Below, in pieces: positions 8,367 to 16,724 of a stretch of DNA of 64,000 nt (position 1 is its first letter; every line of letters begins with the position of its first letter). The position numbers and the translations under genes were made by a program. The notes beneath the pieces are model-generated. The model had not been told where the DNA came from. It saw only the letters and a program-made list of their open reading frames with translations, and searched no databases. The DNA lies in the NCBI GenBank assembly GCA_024742875.1, contig JANSXP010000004.1, positions 62,001 to 126,000 on the forward strand. Direction: 5' to 3'. The DNA is from Planctomycetaceae bacterium (GTDB lineage: Bacteria > Planctomycetota > Planctomycetia > Planctomycetales > Planctomycetaceae).

Positions 8367-9539
8367 ATGACGGACGCTCCCAATGACAATCCTGGCTGGA
8401 TCGCCGATCAGCTGGAAGACATGCAGAACCGTGGAGAACCGGGCGCAGTACCAGGTGAGGTGACGGCGGAAAAAGGGGACGTGCCGGTCGACGTGCAGAT
8501 TATTCAGTACGATGCCGACAGGCTGGACGAGGTCCAGATTAACAATCTTCAGGACGTGCAGCGGTACGCCGCACTGCCATCAATGACGTGGGTGAATGTC
8601 ACGGGCATTCACGACAGCTGGGTGGTGTCTGAGATTTGTCGCTCCTTTGGCGTTCACGGCCTGGTGATTGAGGACATCGTCAACCCCCATCAGCGGGCCA
8701 AGCTGGAAACCTACGACGACGTCACCTACATCGTGGCGCGGATGGGGGAACTGGACGGCGGATTTGATTCCGAACAAATCAGCATCGTGCTGTGCGATCG
8801 GGCTGTACTGACCTTCCAGGAACGAACGGGCGACTGCCTGGAACCCATTCGCAGGCGGCTGAGAACCGGTCGCGGTCGCATCCGCACACGTCGACACGAC
8901 TATCTCGTGTACGCCATTCTTGACTCCATCGTGGACGCCTACTTTCCTGTACTGGCCACTATCGGCGACAAGCTGAATCAGATTGAGCAGGATCTCACCG
9001 AAGACCCGTCCGTGGATGCGGTGGCCATGCTGCAGAGAATTCGCACCGTTCTGTTTATGATCCGCGCGGTCATTGCCCCGCATCAGGAAGCTGTCGCCCA
9101 TCTGATTCGTGACGAACGTCTGATCACAGAAGACACCAAAGTCTACCTGCGGGACTGCGCGGACCACATTCACCAGGTGCTGGAAGCGTGTGACACCACG
9201 CGGGAACTGGCGGCCGATTTGCGGGACTACTGTTTTGCGGAGATGAGTTTCAATCAGAACGAAACCATGAAGACGCTGACGGTCATCGCCAGTGTCTTTA
9301 TTCCTCTTAGTTTCATTGCCGGCTTTTACGGCATGAACTTCGATCCGTCCGCTTCCTCGTGGAACATGCCGGAAACTCGCTGGCGATACGGATACGCCTT
9401 TGCCATTGGGCTGATGGGCACGGTCACCGCCATCACGCTGATCGGACTGAAGTGGATGTCGGCCTCCCGTCGCAGAAATCGACGCCGCCGTTTCCGCCGC
9501 ACAAAAACCTTCCTCGACTTCGGCACGAGTCCGCATTAA
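8367..9539 (+). CDS. corA: CorA-family magnesium/divalent cation channel
   Basis: A CorA-type transporter of 390 residues from the ATG at 8367. The cytoplasmic N-terminal domain (to about residue 300) includes 'TWVNVTGIHDSWVVSEICRS' and 'FGVHGLVIEDIVNPHQR', typical of CorA. A long stalk helix follows, and then two membrane helices. The signature 'YGMNFD' (G322-M-N) closes the first membrane helix. The extracellular loop is 'SSWNMPETRWRYG' and the C terminus is very basic (SRRRNRRRRFRR). The frame is also open from a TTG at 8235, adding 44 residues with no evident role, so the ATG is preferred although no clear Shine-Dalgarno precedes it. Mg2+ is the usual substrate. Confidence 0.9.
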   Translation: MTDAPNDNPGWIADQLEDMQNRGEPGAVPGEVTAEKGDVPVDVQIIQYDADRLDEVQINNLQDVQRYAALPSMTWVNVTGIHDSWVVSEICRSFGVHGLVIEDIVNPHQRAKLETYDDVTYIVARMGELDGGFDSEQISIVLCDRAVLTFQERTGDCLEPIRRRLRTGRGRIRTRRHDYLVYAILDSIVDAYFPVLATIGDKLNQIEQDLTEDPSVDAVAMLQRIRTVLFMIRAVIAPHQEAVAHLIRDERLITEDTKVYLRDCADHIHQVLEACDTTRELAADLRDYCFAEMSFNQNETMKTLTVIASVFIPLSFIAGFYGMNFDPSASSWNMPETRWRYGYAFAIGLMGTVTAITLIGLKWMSASRRRNRRRRFRRTKTFLDFGTSPH

Positions 9540-9808
9540 GGGTGAAAGTCGGTTACCGTGAATTGCAGATTGGTACAAGTATCCCTGTATCGGCTGTGAT
9601 CCCAGCACAGAGACGACGCGGTGGCAACCAGCAATGCTGTCAGGAAATTCGGGGGAATAAAGGGAGTCCCCCTTTCCAACAGAAGAGTGTCTCCCAAACA
9701 ATCCGCCCCGGCTGCTGTGGAGTCGGACGAGACCAGTCCGTTCCCACCCGCAAAGCAGCCAGACAGCCTGCCGCTGTAACCGATCAACCGGGCCGCACGG
9801 ATTCCAGA
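9540..9808 (+). promoter_or_regulatory. Hairpin-rich leader before the Crp/Fnr gene, possible structured RNA
   Basis: 269 bases between corA and a Crp/Fnr gene hold an unusual density of short perfect hairpins. They include AAAGGG with CCCTTT (near 9659-9676), GGCTGCT (9710-9716) with AGCAGCC (9754-9760) enclosing CGGAC with GTCCG, and ACAGC with GCTGT around 9763-9777. The stretch 9757-9772, AGCCAGACAGCCTGCC, resembles the B12-box end of cobalamin riboswitches except for the four central bases. CCCGCAA just before it also resembles that family. Other conserved riboswitch blocks are not convincing. I call it a structured element of unknown kind. Confidence 0.3.
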
Positions 9809-10519
9809 ATGAACTCTCTCGAAGTGACTCTGCAGTCATGTCCGGTTTTCTGTTCGCTGATTCCTTCTCAGGTAAGCGACCTCGCCGAGACCTGCCGGGA
9901 ACATCTGGTGAAGGCGGGACGGCGACTGTTCGAATGCGGTCATCCGGCGTCCCACGTCTACCTGCTTAGGGACGGCCAGCTGCAACTGAGCCATCAGGAC
10001 AGCCGCCAGCGACGGGCCATTGTGCGTTCCATCTGGCCTGGCGATCTGTTTGGGGAGTCCGCGCTGACTCCGGCTGCGGAACGAAGGCTTAGCTGCGACA
10101 TAGCCAGAGACTCCCGTGTGATCCAGATTCCCGCCATCGGGCTGCGGAAACTGATGACCGTGAATACGCACTTCGCCATGGATCTGGTGAGCCTGCTGGC
10201 AACCGAGACAGTCGGCCTTCGCTGCGAGCTGGTTTCCGCCATGCTGCACTCCAAGCGACAAAGACTCATCACGCTACTGCAGACACTGGCAGAGACACAG
10301 GGCGTGACACACAAAGAGGAAACGACGATGCCGCTGATTTCTCATCAGGAGCTCAGCGAAATGATCGGGGCCTCCAGAGAAACGGTCACGACCGTGCTGG
10401 GCCAGCTCAAACAGCAGCAGGTGCTGCATTTTGAGGGGCGACGCATCGTTCTGGCCAGTCGTCGGTTTGCGACACTTGCGGCCTCCCAGGACCAGACTGC
10501 CGGGCGGCTGCTGCCGTAA
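9809..10519 (+). CDS. Crp/Fnr-family transcriptional regulator
   Basis: A 236-residue regulator of normal family length. Residues 10-125 form a cyclic-nucleotide-binding-type beta-roll ('LVKAGRRLFECGHPASHVYL', 'SIWPGDLFGESALTP', where the GE..L turn is conserved). A dimerisation helix follows. The C-terminal winged helix includes the recognition helix 'ISHQELSEMIGASRETVTTV' at about residues 170-190. There are no clustered Cys residues of the Fnr iron-sulfur type, so an oxygen-sensing cluster is unlikely. Whether it binds cAMP or another ligand is unknown. The ATG at 9809 is chosen because the upstream extension reads as noise antisense to nothing recognisable. The unusual leader upstream may control it. 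Confidence 0.88.
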   Translation: MNSLEVTLQSCPVFCSLIPSQVSDLAETCREHLVKAGRRLFECGHPASHVYLLRDGQLQLSHQDSRQRRAIVRSIWPGDLFGESALTPAAERRLSCDIARDSRVIQIPAIGLRKLMTVNTHFAMDLVSLLATETVGLRCELVSAMLHSKRQRLITLLQTLAETQGVTHKEETTMPLISHQELSEMIGASRETVTTVLGQLKQQQVLHFEGRRIVLASRRFATLAASQDQTAGRLLP

Positions 10520-10605
10520 CGGATCCGTTGGCCGGCTGTCAGTAACGCGCCTTCCGACAGCGTTCTGCAATGCCAACCCGCGTTTCCGCCGCCCGGTCTC
10601 CGACC

Positions 10606-10661
10606 GCCCGGTTTCCAACGGGCCGGTTTCCAACGGGCCGGTTTCCAACGGGCCGGTTTCC
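10606..10661. repeat. 15-bp tandem repeat, about 3.7 copies
   Basis: Units at 10606-10620, 10621-10635, 10636-10650 and a partial one to 10661 follow the pattern GSCCGGTTTCCAACG. A related but diverged sequence precedes them (near 10590). There are no unique spacers, so this is a simple tandem repeat and not a CRISPR. It lies in the gap between the Crp/Fnr gene and the acetolactate synthase gene. Confidence 0.85.
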
Positions 10662-10686
10662 TGCTGCGCGATGGGCTTAGCCAGTC

Positions 10687-10715
10687 AGCCCCGTGGGCAC
10701 TATGCGCACGGGGCT
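10687..10715. terminator. Strong hairpin after the Crp/Fnr gene
   Basis: AGCCCCGTG at 10687-10695 pairs perfectly with CACGGGGCT at 10707-10715 across an 11-base loop. No T-run follows on either strand, so it is not a classic intrinsic terminator. It may end the Crp/Fnr transcript or form a leader structure for the next operon. The rest of the 364-base gap from 10520 to 10883 holds the tandem repeat and nothing else I recognise. Confidence 0.45.
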
Positions 10716-10883
10716 CACAAAAACGGTCGATTTTCAGACGGCTGCGTAAGGAACCTTACGCCCGCAGCGACCTAAGGTTGTCCGCTGGCTGTTTCAGAAA
10801 CATGACCGGTGTTTGACAGCAGACCAGCCGGCCTGCCAGGCTGCAGAAACTCAAAGTCACGTTCACCGCAAAGAAAGATCAGC

Positions 10884-12530
10884 ATGAAGGCTTCCGACCT
10901 GTTTGTGAAAGCGCTGGAGGCGGAAGGTGTCGAATACATCTTCGGGATCCCTGGCGAAGAGAACCTCGACTTTCTGGATTCGCTGGTGGACTCCAGCATC
11001 AAGCTGGTGCTGACACGTCACGAACAGGCGGCCGGATTCATGGCAGCCACGTATGGACGCCTCACAGGCAAAGCGGGCGTGTGTCTGTCGACACTGGGCC
11101 CGGGGGCCACCAACTTCGTCACGGCCGCCGCCTACGCGCAGCTGGGCGGTATGCCCATGATGATGATCACCGGTCAGAAGCCAATCAAAAGCAGCAAGCA
11201 GGGGCAGTTTCAGATCGTCGATATCGTGGCCATGATGGAGCCGCTCACAAAGTACACACGGCAACTGGTCAGTGGCGCCAACATTCCCTCACGCGTTCGC
11301 GAGGCGTTCCGCCTGGCTCAGGAAGAGAAACCGGGCGCCGTGCATCTGGAACTTCCCGAAGACATCGCGGCCGAAGACACCACCGAAACTGTCGTGCCGG
11401 CAAGCCTGGTGCGTCGCCCGGTGGCAGAGGAAAAAGCCATTCGCGCGGCGGTGCAAAAAATTCAAAACGCGCGGCACCCTTTGCTGGTGGTGGGAGCGGG
11501 CGCCAATCGCAAGCTGACGTGCAACATGCTGCGAGCGTTTGTGGAGTCCTTCGGCATTCCCTGTGTGACCACGCAGATGGGCAAAGGGGTGGTGGATGAG
11601 TCACACTCGCTGTTTCTCGGGAATGCGGCCCTGTCTTCGGGCGACTTTGTGCATCGCGCACTCGAAGAAGCCGATCTGATCATCAATGTCGGACATGATG
11701 TGGTGGAAAAGCCGCCATTTTTCATGCATCCCGGTGGCGTGGAAGTGATTCACGTCAACTTCTTTTCGGCCGCCGTGGACCCGGTGTATTTTCCGCAGGT
11801 CGAAGTCGTTGGCGACATTGCCAACAGTTTCTGGCAGATCAACGAACGACTTGAGAAGCAGGACCACTGGGACTTCTCAAAGATCATGGAAGTCAAACGG
11901 CACGGCGATGCACACCTGCAGGAAGGTGCCGACGACGATCGCTTCCCCGTGTACCCTCAAAGGCTGGTGGCCGACGTTCGCAGGGCCGTCAAAGATCAGG
12001 GCATCATCGCTCTGGACAACGGCGTTTACAAAATCTGGTTTGCCCGCAACTACAAGGCACACGCGCCCAATACGGTGCTGCTGGACAACGCTCTGGCAAC
12101 GATGGGAGCCGGGCTGCCATCCGCCCTTGCCGCCAAACTGGTGTATCCGGATCGGACGGTGACAGCTGTTTGCGGTGATGGCGGCTTCATGATGAACTCT
12201 CAGGAGCTGGAAACCGCCGTGCGACTGAAGCTGGACCTCGTCGTCATCATTCTGCGAGACAACGCTTACGGCATGATCAAATGGAAGCAGTCCAACATGG
12301 GGCTGACAGAGTTCGGCCTCGATTACGACAACCCGGACTTCGTGGAATACGCCAACAGTTACGGAGCCCGCGGACACCGCGTGGGCAGCGCGTCGGAACT
12401 GCTGCCACTGATACAGCGGTGCCATGATCAGTCAGGCGTTCACGTGATCGAAGTCCCCGTCGATTACTCAGAAAACGATCGCATCCTCAACCTCGAAATC
12501 CGGGAACTCAGCGCGGCCATCAGTCTGTAG
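10884..12530 (+). CDS. alsS: Catabolic-type acetolactate synthase (thiamine-diphosphate enzyme)
   Basis: A 548-residue ThDP-dependent enzyme that by family condenses two pyruvates to acetolactate with CO2 release. The N-terminal Pyr domain has the catalytic Glu in 'LTRHEQAAGFMAATYGRLTG' and 'LSTLGPGATN'. A central domain spans about residues 190-330. The C-terminal PP domain has the metal/ThDP motif 'CGDGGFMMNSQELET...RDNAYGMIKW'. The ending 'VIEVPVDYSEND' and overall pattern resemble AlsS more than the biosynthetic IlvB, and no small regulatory subunit gene is adjacent. The start at 10884 gives the standard N terminus ('KASDLFVKALEAEGVEYIFG'). A dehydrogenase gene follows after 28 bases, so the two are probably co-transcribed. 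Another 2-oxoacid could be the substrate. Confidence 0.85.
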   Translation: MKASDLFVKALEAEGVEYIFGIPGEENLDFLDSLVDSSIKLVLTRHEQAAGFMAATYGRLTGKAGVCLSTLGPGATNFVTAAAYAQLGGMPMMMITGQKPIKSSKQGQFQIVDIVAMMEPLTKYTRQLVSGANIPSRVREAFRLAQEEKPGAVHLELPEDIAAEDTTETVVPASLVRRPVAEEKAIRAAVQKIQNARHPLLVVGAGANRKLTCNMLRAFVESFGIPCVTTQMGKGVVDESHSLFLGNAALSSGDFVHRALEEADLIINVGHDVVEKPPFFMHPGGVEVIHVNFFSAAVDPVYFPQVEVVGDIANSFWQINERLEKQDHWDFSKIMEVKRHGDAHLQEGADDDRFPVYPQRLVADVRRAVKDQGIIALDNGVYKIWFARNYKAHAPNTVLLDNALATMGAGLPSALAAKLVYPDRTVTAVCGDGGFMMNSQELETAVRLKLDLVVIILRDNAYGMIKWKQSNMGLTEFGLDYDNPDFVEYANSYGARGHRVGSASELLPLIQRCHDQSGVHVIEVPVDYSENDRILNLEIRELSAAISL

Positions 12531-12558
12531 GCGGCGACATCCTCAATGGAGAACTCTC

Positions 12559-13992
12559 GTGACCATCAAATCCGAATGGCCCTTTTATCTGGCCGGCAAA
12601 CCGGTCGCTCCCAATTACGACCTGGAAGTGACCGACAAGTATTCCGGCGCTGTGGCGGCCCGCGTGGCGATGGCCGACCCTGCCACCATCGACACGGCAA
12701 TCGCAGCGAGCGTTGCCGCCGCTGAGCCGATGGCCGAAATGCGGCCTTACGAACGCCAGCAGGTGCTGATGCACTGCGTGCAGCGTTTCACGGAGCGATT
12801 CGACGAACTGGCGGACGCCTTATGTGTGGAAGCCGGAAAGCCCATCAAGGACGCACGAGGGGAAGTGTCACGCCTGATTGACACGTTTCGCATTGCGGCT
12901 GAAGAATCCGTGCGCATCAACGGTGAGGTCATGAATCTGGAGATCTCTCCCCGTGCCAGGGGCTACTCGGGAATGTGGAAACGCGTTCCCATTGGTCCCT
13001 GTTCGTTCATCAGCCCTTTTAACTTTCCTCTCAACCTGGCAGCCCACAAGGTGGCGCCCGCCATTGCCGCCGGCTGTCCGTTCGTGATGAAACCGGCCAG
13101 TCGCACGCCCCTGGGCGCCCTGATTATCGGTGAAGTTCTGGCGGAGACGGACCTGCCTGACGGCGCCTTTTCCATCCTGCCATGTTCCCGTGACGGAGCG
13201 GACCTGTTTACTGAAGACGATCGACTGAAGCTGCTGAGTTTCACGGGATCGCCGGAGGTCGGCTGGCAGCTCAAAGCTCGCTCGGGCAAAAAGAAGGTGG
13301 TGCTGGAACTGGGAGGCAACGCGGCCGTCATCATTGATGCCGACGCGGATCTGACAGATGCGGTGGAACGGGTGGTCATCGGAGCCTTCTATCAGTCGGG
13401 CCAAAGCTGTATTGGCGTGCAGCGGATCATCATCCACGAATCGATCTATGACGACTTTAAACAGCGTCTGGTTCAGGCAACTTCCACGCTGATCGCCGGA
13501 GACCCCAAACGGGAAGACACGTTCATTGGTCCTATGATCTCAGAAAAAGAAGCCACGCGGCTGCATGACTGGGTGAACGCGGGCGTAGCGGCCGGCGGCA
13601 CACTGCTGTGCGGGGGACAGCGCGAAGGCAGTATGCTGCAGGCCACATTACTGGAAAACGTACCGGCCGATCAGGACATCTGCCGCAAAGAGGCGTTTGG
13701 CCCGGTGGCAGTCCTGAGTCGTTTCTCCGACTTTGACGAAGCGCTGAACACTGTGAACGACAGTGACTTTGGCCTGCAGGCCGGCATCTTCACCCGCGAT
13801 CTTTACAAAGCGCAGCGAGCGTGGGACAGGCTGGATGTCGGCGGCGTCGTAATTGGCGATGTGCCATCCTGGCGGGTCGACAACATGCCCTATGGCGGCG
13901 TGAAAGACAGTGGGCTGGGCCGCGAAGGCATCCGCTTTGCCATGGAAGACATGACGGAAATCCGCAACCTCGTGATTCGCACGCCTCAATAA
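12559..13992 (+). CDS. NAD(P)-dependent aldehyde dehydrogenase
   Basis: A 477-residue aldehyde dehydrogenase superfamily protein that oxidises an aldehyde to a carboxylate. The cofactor-binding block 'GPCSFISPFNFPLNLAAHKV' contains the oxyanion Asn. The general base Glu is in 'VVLELGGNAAVI' and the nucleophilic Cys in 'QSGQSCIGVQR'. The C-terminal 'MPYGGVKDSGLGREG' block is intact, so the enzyme should be active. The GTG start follows GGAG at good spacing. It lies 28 bases after the acetolactate-synthase-like gene. That pairing suggests a pathway where a ThDP enzyme makes or rearranges a 2-oxo compound and this enzyme oxidises an aldehyde. The substrate is unknown; lactaldehyde- or glyceraldehyde-3-phosphate-type members are similar in layout. 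Confidence 0.9.
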   Translation: MTIKSEWPFYLAGKPVAPNYDLEVTDKYSGAVAARVAMADPATIDTAIAASVAAAEPMAEMRPYERQQVLMHCVQRFTERFDELADALCVEAGKPIKDARGEVSRLIDTFRIAAEESVRINGEVMNLEISPRARGYSGMWKRVPIGPCSFISPFNFPLNLAAHKVAPAIAAGCPFVMKPASRTPLGALIIGEVLAETDLPDGAFSILPCSRDGADLFTEDDRLKLLSFTGSPEVGWQLKARSGKKKVVLELGGNAAVIIDADADLTDAVERVVIGAFYQSGQSCIGVQRIIIHESIYDDFKQRLVQATSTLIAGDPKREDTFIGPMISEKEATRLHDWVNAGVAAGGTLLCGGQREGSMLQATLLENVPADQDICRKEAFGPVAVLSRFSDFDEALNTVNDSDFGLQAGIFTRDLYKAQRAWDRLDVGGVVIGDVPSWRVDNMPYGGVKDSGLGREGIRFAMEDMTEIRNLVIRTPQ

Positions 13993-14049
13993 CGAGGGCC
14001 CTCCCGCGGTTGAGTCTGCAGCGGTGGGACAGCTGTAGTGAAACAGAGG

Positions 14050-14565
14050 CTAACGTCTGCGCTCGTACTGGGTCAGCTGATAGCTGCCGCGGTCTTCGTT
14101 CAACAGCACGCGCCAGTCTTCTGCCACGATCGGTGGAAAATACGTTTCACCCGTCCAGTCACCGGGGATGACGCTCAGCAGCATACCGTCTGCCGCGCTG
14201 ATCGCCTGCCGGTAGATCTGCCCGCCGCCCGCCACGTAAATGTGGCGATCAAACGCACGCGCCCGTTCGATGGCCTCCTGCAGACTGGCCACCGCGATAT
14301 CATCGGCTGTCGTCCGTGATGGCGTCAATTGATCCGGCTGACGCGTGATGACAAAACAGCGGGCACTGGTCAGTGTGGGGCCAAAAATCTCATAAGATCG
14401 CCGCCCCAGGATCAGTGTGGCGTCCCGTGTTGTGTCCAGAAAGTGCTGATACTCTTCCGGTACGTCCCACGGCATACCCTCACCGCTGCCGATGACTCGG
14501 TCGGCCGACATGGCTGAGATCATTACGACCTGCGGGCCAGGAGCACTCCACGAAAACACGTTCAC
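14050..14565 (-). CDS. folA: Dihydrofolate reductase
   Basis: A 171-residue protein (157 from the internal ATG at 14523), the normal size for bacterial DHFR, which reduces dihydrofolate to tetrahydrofolate with NADPH. Visible blocks are 'VMISAMSADRVIGSGEGMPW' (first strand and Met20-type loop), then 'DVPEEYQHF' with the active-site acidic residue, 'LILGRRSYEIFG' (NADPH-binding, normally MGRxTxxxxG) and 'HIYVAGGGQIYRQAI'. The GTG at 14565 has its GAAAGG directly abutting. The ATG at 14523 follows AGGTC and begins nearer to the usual position, so the start is uncertain. The neighbour is pgk, transcribed in the same direction. The central 'GRRSYEIFG' is slightly unusual. Confidence 0.88.
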   Translation of the reverse strand: MNVFSWSAPGPQVVMISAMSADRVIGSGEGMPWDVPEEYQHFLDTTRDATLILGRRSYEIFGPTLTSARCFVITRQPDQLTPSRTTADDIAVASLQEAIERARAFDRHIYVAGGGQIYRQAISAADGMLLSVIPGDWTGETYFPPIVAEDWRVLLNEDRGSYQLTQYERRR

Positions 14566-14672
14566 CCTTTCTCGGGCTCCACGGAAAGGCGAAGCCCACC
14601 GAACAGCCCCATCACACGTGCCGGTCGTCGGCTGACGATCGGCACGCGCTGCTGAGGGCTGAACTCACGTCT

Positions 14673-15857
14673 TTAGGCTTCGTCCAGCAGCTCGACCGCG
14701 GCAAACGTCTTACCTTCGAGCATCGCGAGGCTGGCACCGCCGCCGGTGCTCACGTGGGAAACTTTGTCTTCGAAGCCCAGCTGGCGAATCGCGGCGGCAC
14801 TGTCACCCCCACCGATAATGCTCAGGCCGGAACCATTGGCCAGGGCTTCCGCGACAGCGCGGGTGCCTTCGTCAAACGGCTCCATTTCGAACACGCCCAT
14901 CGGCCCGTTCCAGACAACCGTGGCTGCGCCTTCAACAATTTCGGAATAGATGGCGGCCGTCTGGGGACCAATGTCCAGGCCTTCAAAGCCATCCGGAATT
15001 TCGCCGGCGCTGACGACCTCCTTGTTGCACGCGCTGTTAAAATCATCACCGCAGTGCGTGTCGACTGGGAGCACCAGCACGTCCCCACCGGCTTCCATCA
15101 GTTCCTTCGCCAGTTCCACCTTGTCTTTTTCCACCAGGCTCTCGCCGACCTGGCCACCTTTGGCCAGTGAGAAGGTGTAGGCCATGGCCCCGCCGATGAG
15201 CACCTTGTCGCAGATGCCCAGCAGATTCTTGATGACCTGAATCTTGTCAGACACCTTGGCGCCACCCAAAACGGCCACAAAGGGACGGGCGGGCGTTTCA
15301 ATGGCATCCGTCAGGTACCTGATCTCTTTCTCGACCAGGAAGCCCACCACCCGAGGCTTGCCATCCATCGCCTGGGGCACAGCCACCATCGATGCGTGCT
15401 CACGGTGACAGGTGCCAAACGCATCGTTGCAGTAGATGTCTCCGAAGGCGGCCAGCCTGGCGGCAAATTCTGCATCCCCCTTTTTCTCTGCGTCATCAAA
15501 CCGCAGGTTTTCCAGCACGACGACCCCGCCATCCGTCAGCGCGCCCACTTTGGCCGTCGCATCGTCGCCCACCGTGTCAGCCGCCATGGCGACGTCGGTT
15601 CCCAGATGTTCGGCCAGTTTGGCGGCAGCGGGAGCGAGGCTGTATTTGCTGTTGTCCTCACCCATTTTGGGGCGCCCCAGATGACTCATCAGCACCAGGC
15701 GACCACCGCGGTCGACAACTGACTTGATGGACGGCAGGGCCATACGAATACGCCCGTCGTCTGTCACGGTGGTCCCATCCAGCGGCACGTTGAAGTCCAC
15801 TCGCATCAGGACTGTTTTGCCCGCAACATCAACATCAGCAATTGTCTTTTTGGCCAT
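14673..15857 (-). CDS. pgk: Phosphoglycerate kinase
   Basis: A 394-residue enzyme of glycolysis and gluconeogenesis, transferring phosphate between 1,3-bisphosphoglycerate and ADP. Signatures are clear: '[16 protein letters not shown]' at the N terminus, 'LMSHLGRP' with the substrate-binding His/Arg, '[20 protein letters not shown]' mid-protein, '[15 protein letters not shown]' and the C-terminal nucleotide loop '[12 protein letters not shown]', followed by '[17 protein letters not shown]'. Length and motifs match the family exactly. The ATG at 15857 gives the standard N terminus. Upstream is a 354-base divergent gap, so it is probably the first gene of its transcript, with folA downstream. 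Confidence 0.98.
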   Translation of the reverse strand: MAKKTIADVDVAGKTVLMRVDFNVPLDGTTVTDDGRIRMALPSIKSVVDRGGRLVLMSHLGRPKMGEDNSKYSLAPAAAKLAEHLGTDVAMAADTVGDDATAKVGALTDGGVVVLENLRFDDAEKKGDAEFAARLAAFGDIYCNDAFGTCHREHASMVAVPQAMDGKPRVVGFLVEKEIRYLTDAIETPARPFVAVLGGAKVSDKIQVIKNLLGICDKVLIGGAMAYTFSLAKGGQVGESLVEKDKVELAKELMEAGGDVLVLPVDTHCGDDFNSACNKEVVSAGEIPDGFEGLDIGPQTAAIYSEIVEGAATVVWNGPMGVFEMEPFDEGTRAVAEALANGSGLSIIGGGDSAAAIRQLGFEDKVSHVSTGGGASLAMLEGKTFAAVELLDEA

Positions 15858-16211
15858 GGCGGCTCGCTCTTCCTTCTACCTTCTGCCGGTACCTTCCAGC
15901 GACGCGTAACTGTGCGGACGGAGGGGACCCAAAAATCAAAATGCAGCTCGTTCCTGCCTGAATCGAGCGGATTCTGGCGAATCGTGTGGCCGATTGAAAT
16001 CCACATCAGGAGCCACCCCGTTTTTCGACCGAATTGCCGACATTCGGCGAAATGAGGCCCCCTGTTTTCTCGTCAAAACGAAGAATCAACCGATTTTTGT
16101 CGTCTGATCGGGCAGACACAGCGTTCGTTTGTGCCCGGTTCCCTGCGGCCTTATCTTCCACAAAAATTCATCACGACGACGCGTCCGCCGGACGCAGCGA
16201 AAGCGATCTGT
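15858..16211. other. Intergenic, divergent promoters expected; nothing recognised
   Basis: 354 bases lie between pgk and a divergent hypothetical gene. Both promoters should be here. Short open frames are present, but none has a ribosome binding site or a recognisable product. I see no strong hairpin. Confidence 0.5.
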
Positions 16212-16697
16212 ATGTCTGACTTCGACGACCGACTCCGCAAAGCCATCAACCGGGGGCAGAAATCCCGGGAAGCCGACGGCGAGGCTGCCGGCCAGAAACA
16301 GGCCTCGGAAGAAGATCTGCGCAGCGTACATTCCGGCCTGCGACTGACGGTCAGCGAGCACATTGAATCGTGCCTGCGGAAACTGTGTGATCATTTCCCG
16401 GGCTTCGAGTACGAAACCGTCATGAATGAAGACGGCTGGGGCGCTCGCATCACCCGCGATGACATCAACCTCAAACAGGGCGTGAACCGCAATCTTTACA
16501 GCCGGCTGGAGATGCTGGTCAAGCCGTTTTCATCGGCCCACATTCTGGAAGTGTCCACCAAGGGAACCATCCGCAACAAGGAATCCCTGAACCGCAACAA
16601 CTTCAAGTTCCTCAGTGAAGCCACCGAAGAAACGCTGCTTGAAATCGTGGACAACCTGGTCATTGAGTTCGCTCAGCAGTATTCCGCCAACGGATGA
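16212..16697 (+). CDS. Conserved-looking hypothetical protein, 161 residues
   Basis: I do not recognise a family. The protein is hydrophilic, without signal peptide or membrane segments, so cytoplasmic. Residues 1-40 are charged and probably flexible ('KSREADGEAAGQKQASEED'). The rest (about 45-161) looks like one folded alpha/beta domain, with 'CLRKLCDHFPGFEYETVMNE', 'DGWGARITRDDINLKQG' and a C-terminal helix 'ETLLEIVDNLVIEFAQQYSA'. The ATG at 16212 is chosen over an upstream in-frame start because the extension is not protein-like. It converges with the thioredoxin-like gene ending at 16725. Function is unknown. Confidence 0.75.
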   Translation: MSDFDDRLRKAINRGQKSREADGEAAGQKQASEEDLRSVHSGLRLTVSEHIESCLRKLCDHFPGFEYETVMNEDGWGARITRDDINLKQGVNRNLYSRLEMLVKPFSSAHILEVSTKGTIRNKESLNRNNFKFLSEATEETLLEIVDNLVIEFAQQYSANG

Positions 16698-16724
16698 AGG
16701 CCGCTTCGGGAATTGCGTCTGTCG

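Noticed and set aside
9757-9772. Calling a cobalamin riboswitch outright
   Set aside because: Only the terminal block and a CCCGCAA segment resemble the family. The other conserved blocks were not found, so it is reported only as a structured leader with a resemblance.
8580-9839. A 419-codon open frame on the minus strand
   Set aside because: Antisense to corA and the leader of the Crp/Fnr gene, with no family resemblance.
10606-10661. Possible CRISPR array
   Set aside because: The units are 15 bp with no spacers between them, so it is a simple tandem repeat. The same applies to the 17-bp repeat at 32951-33018.
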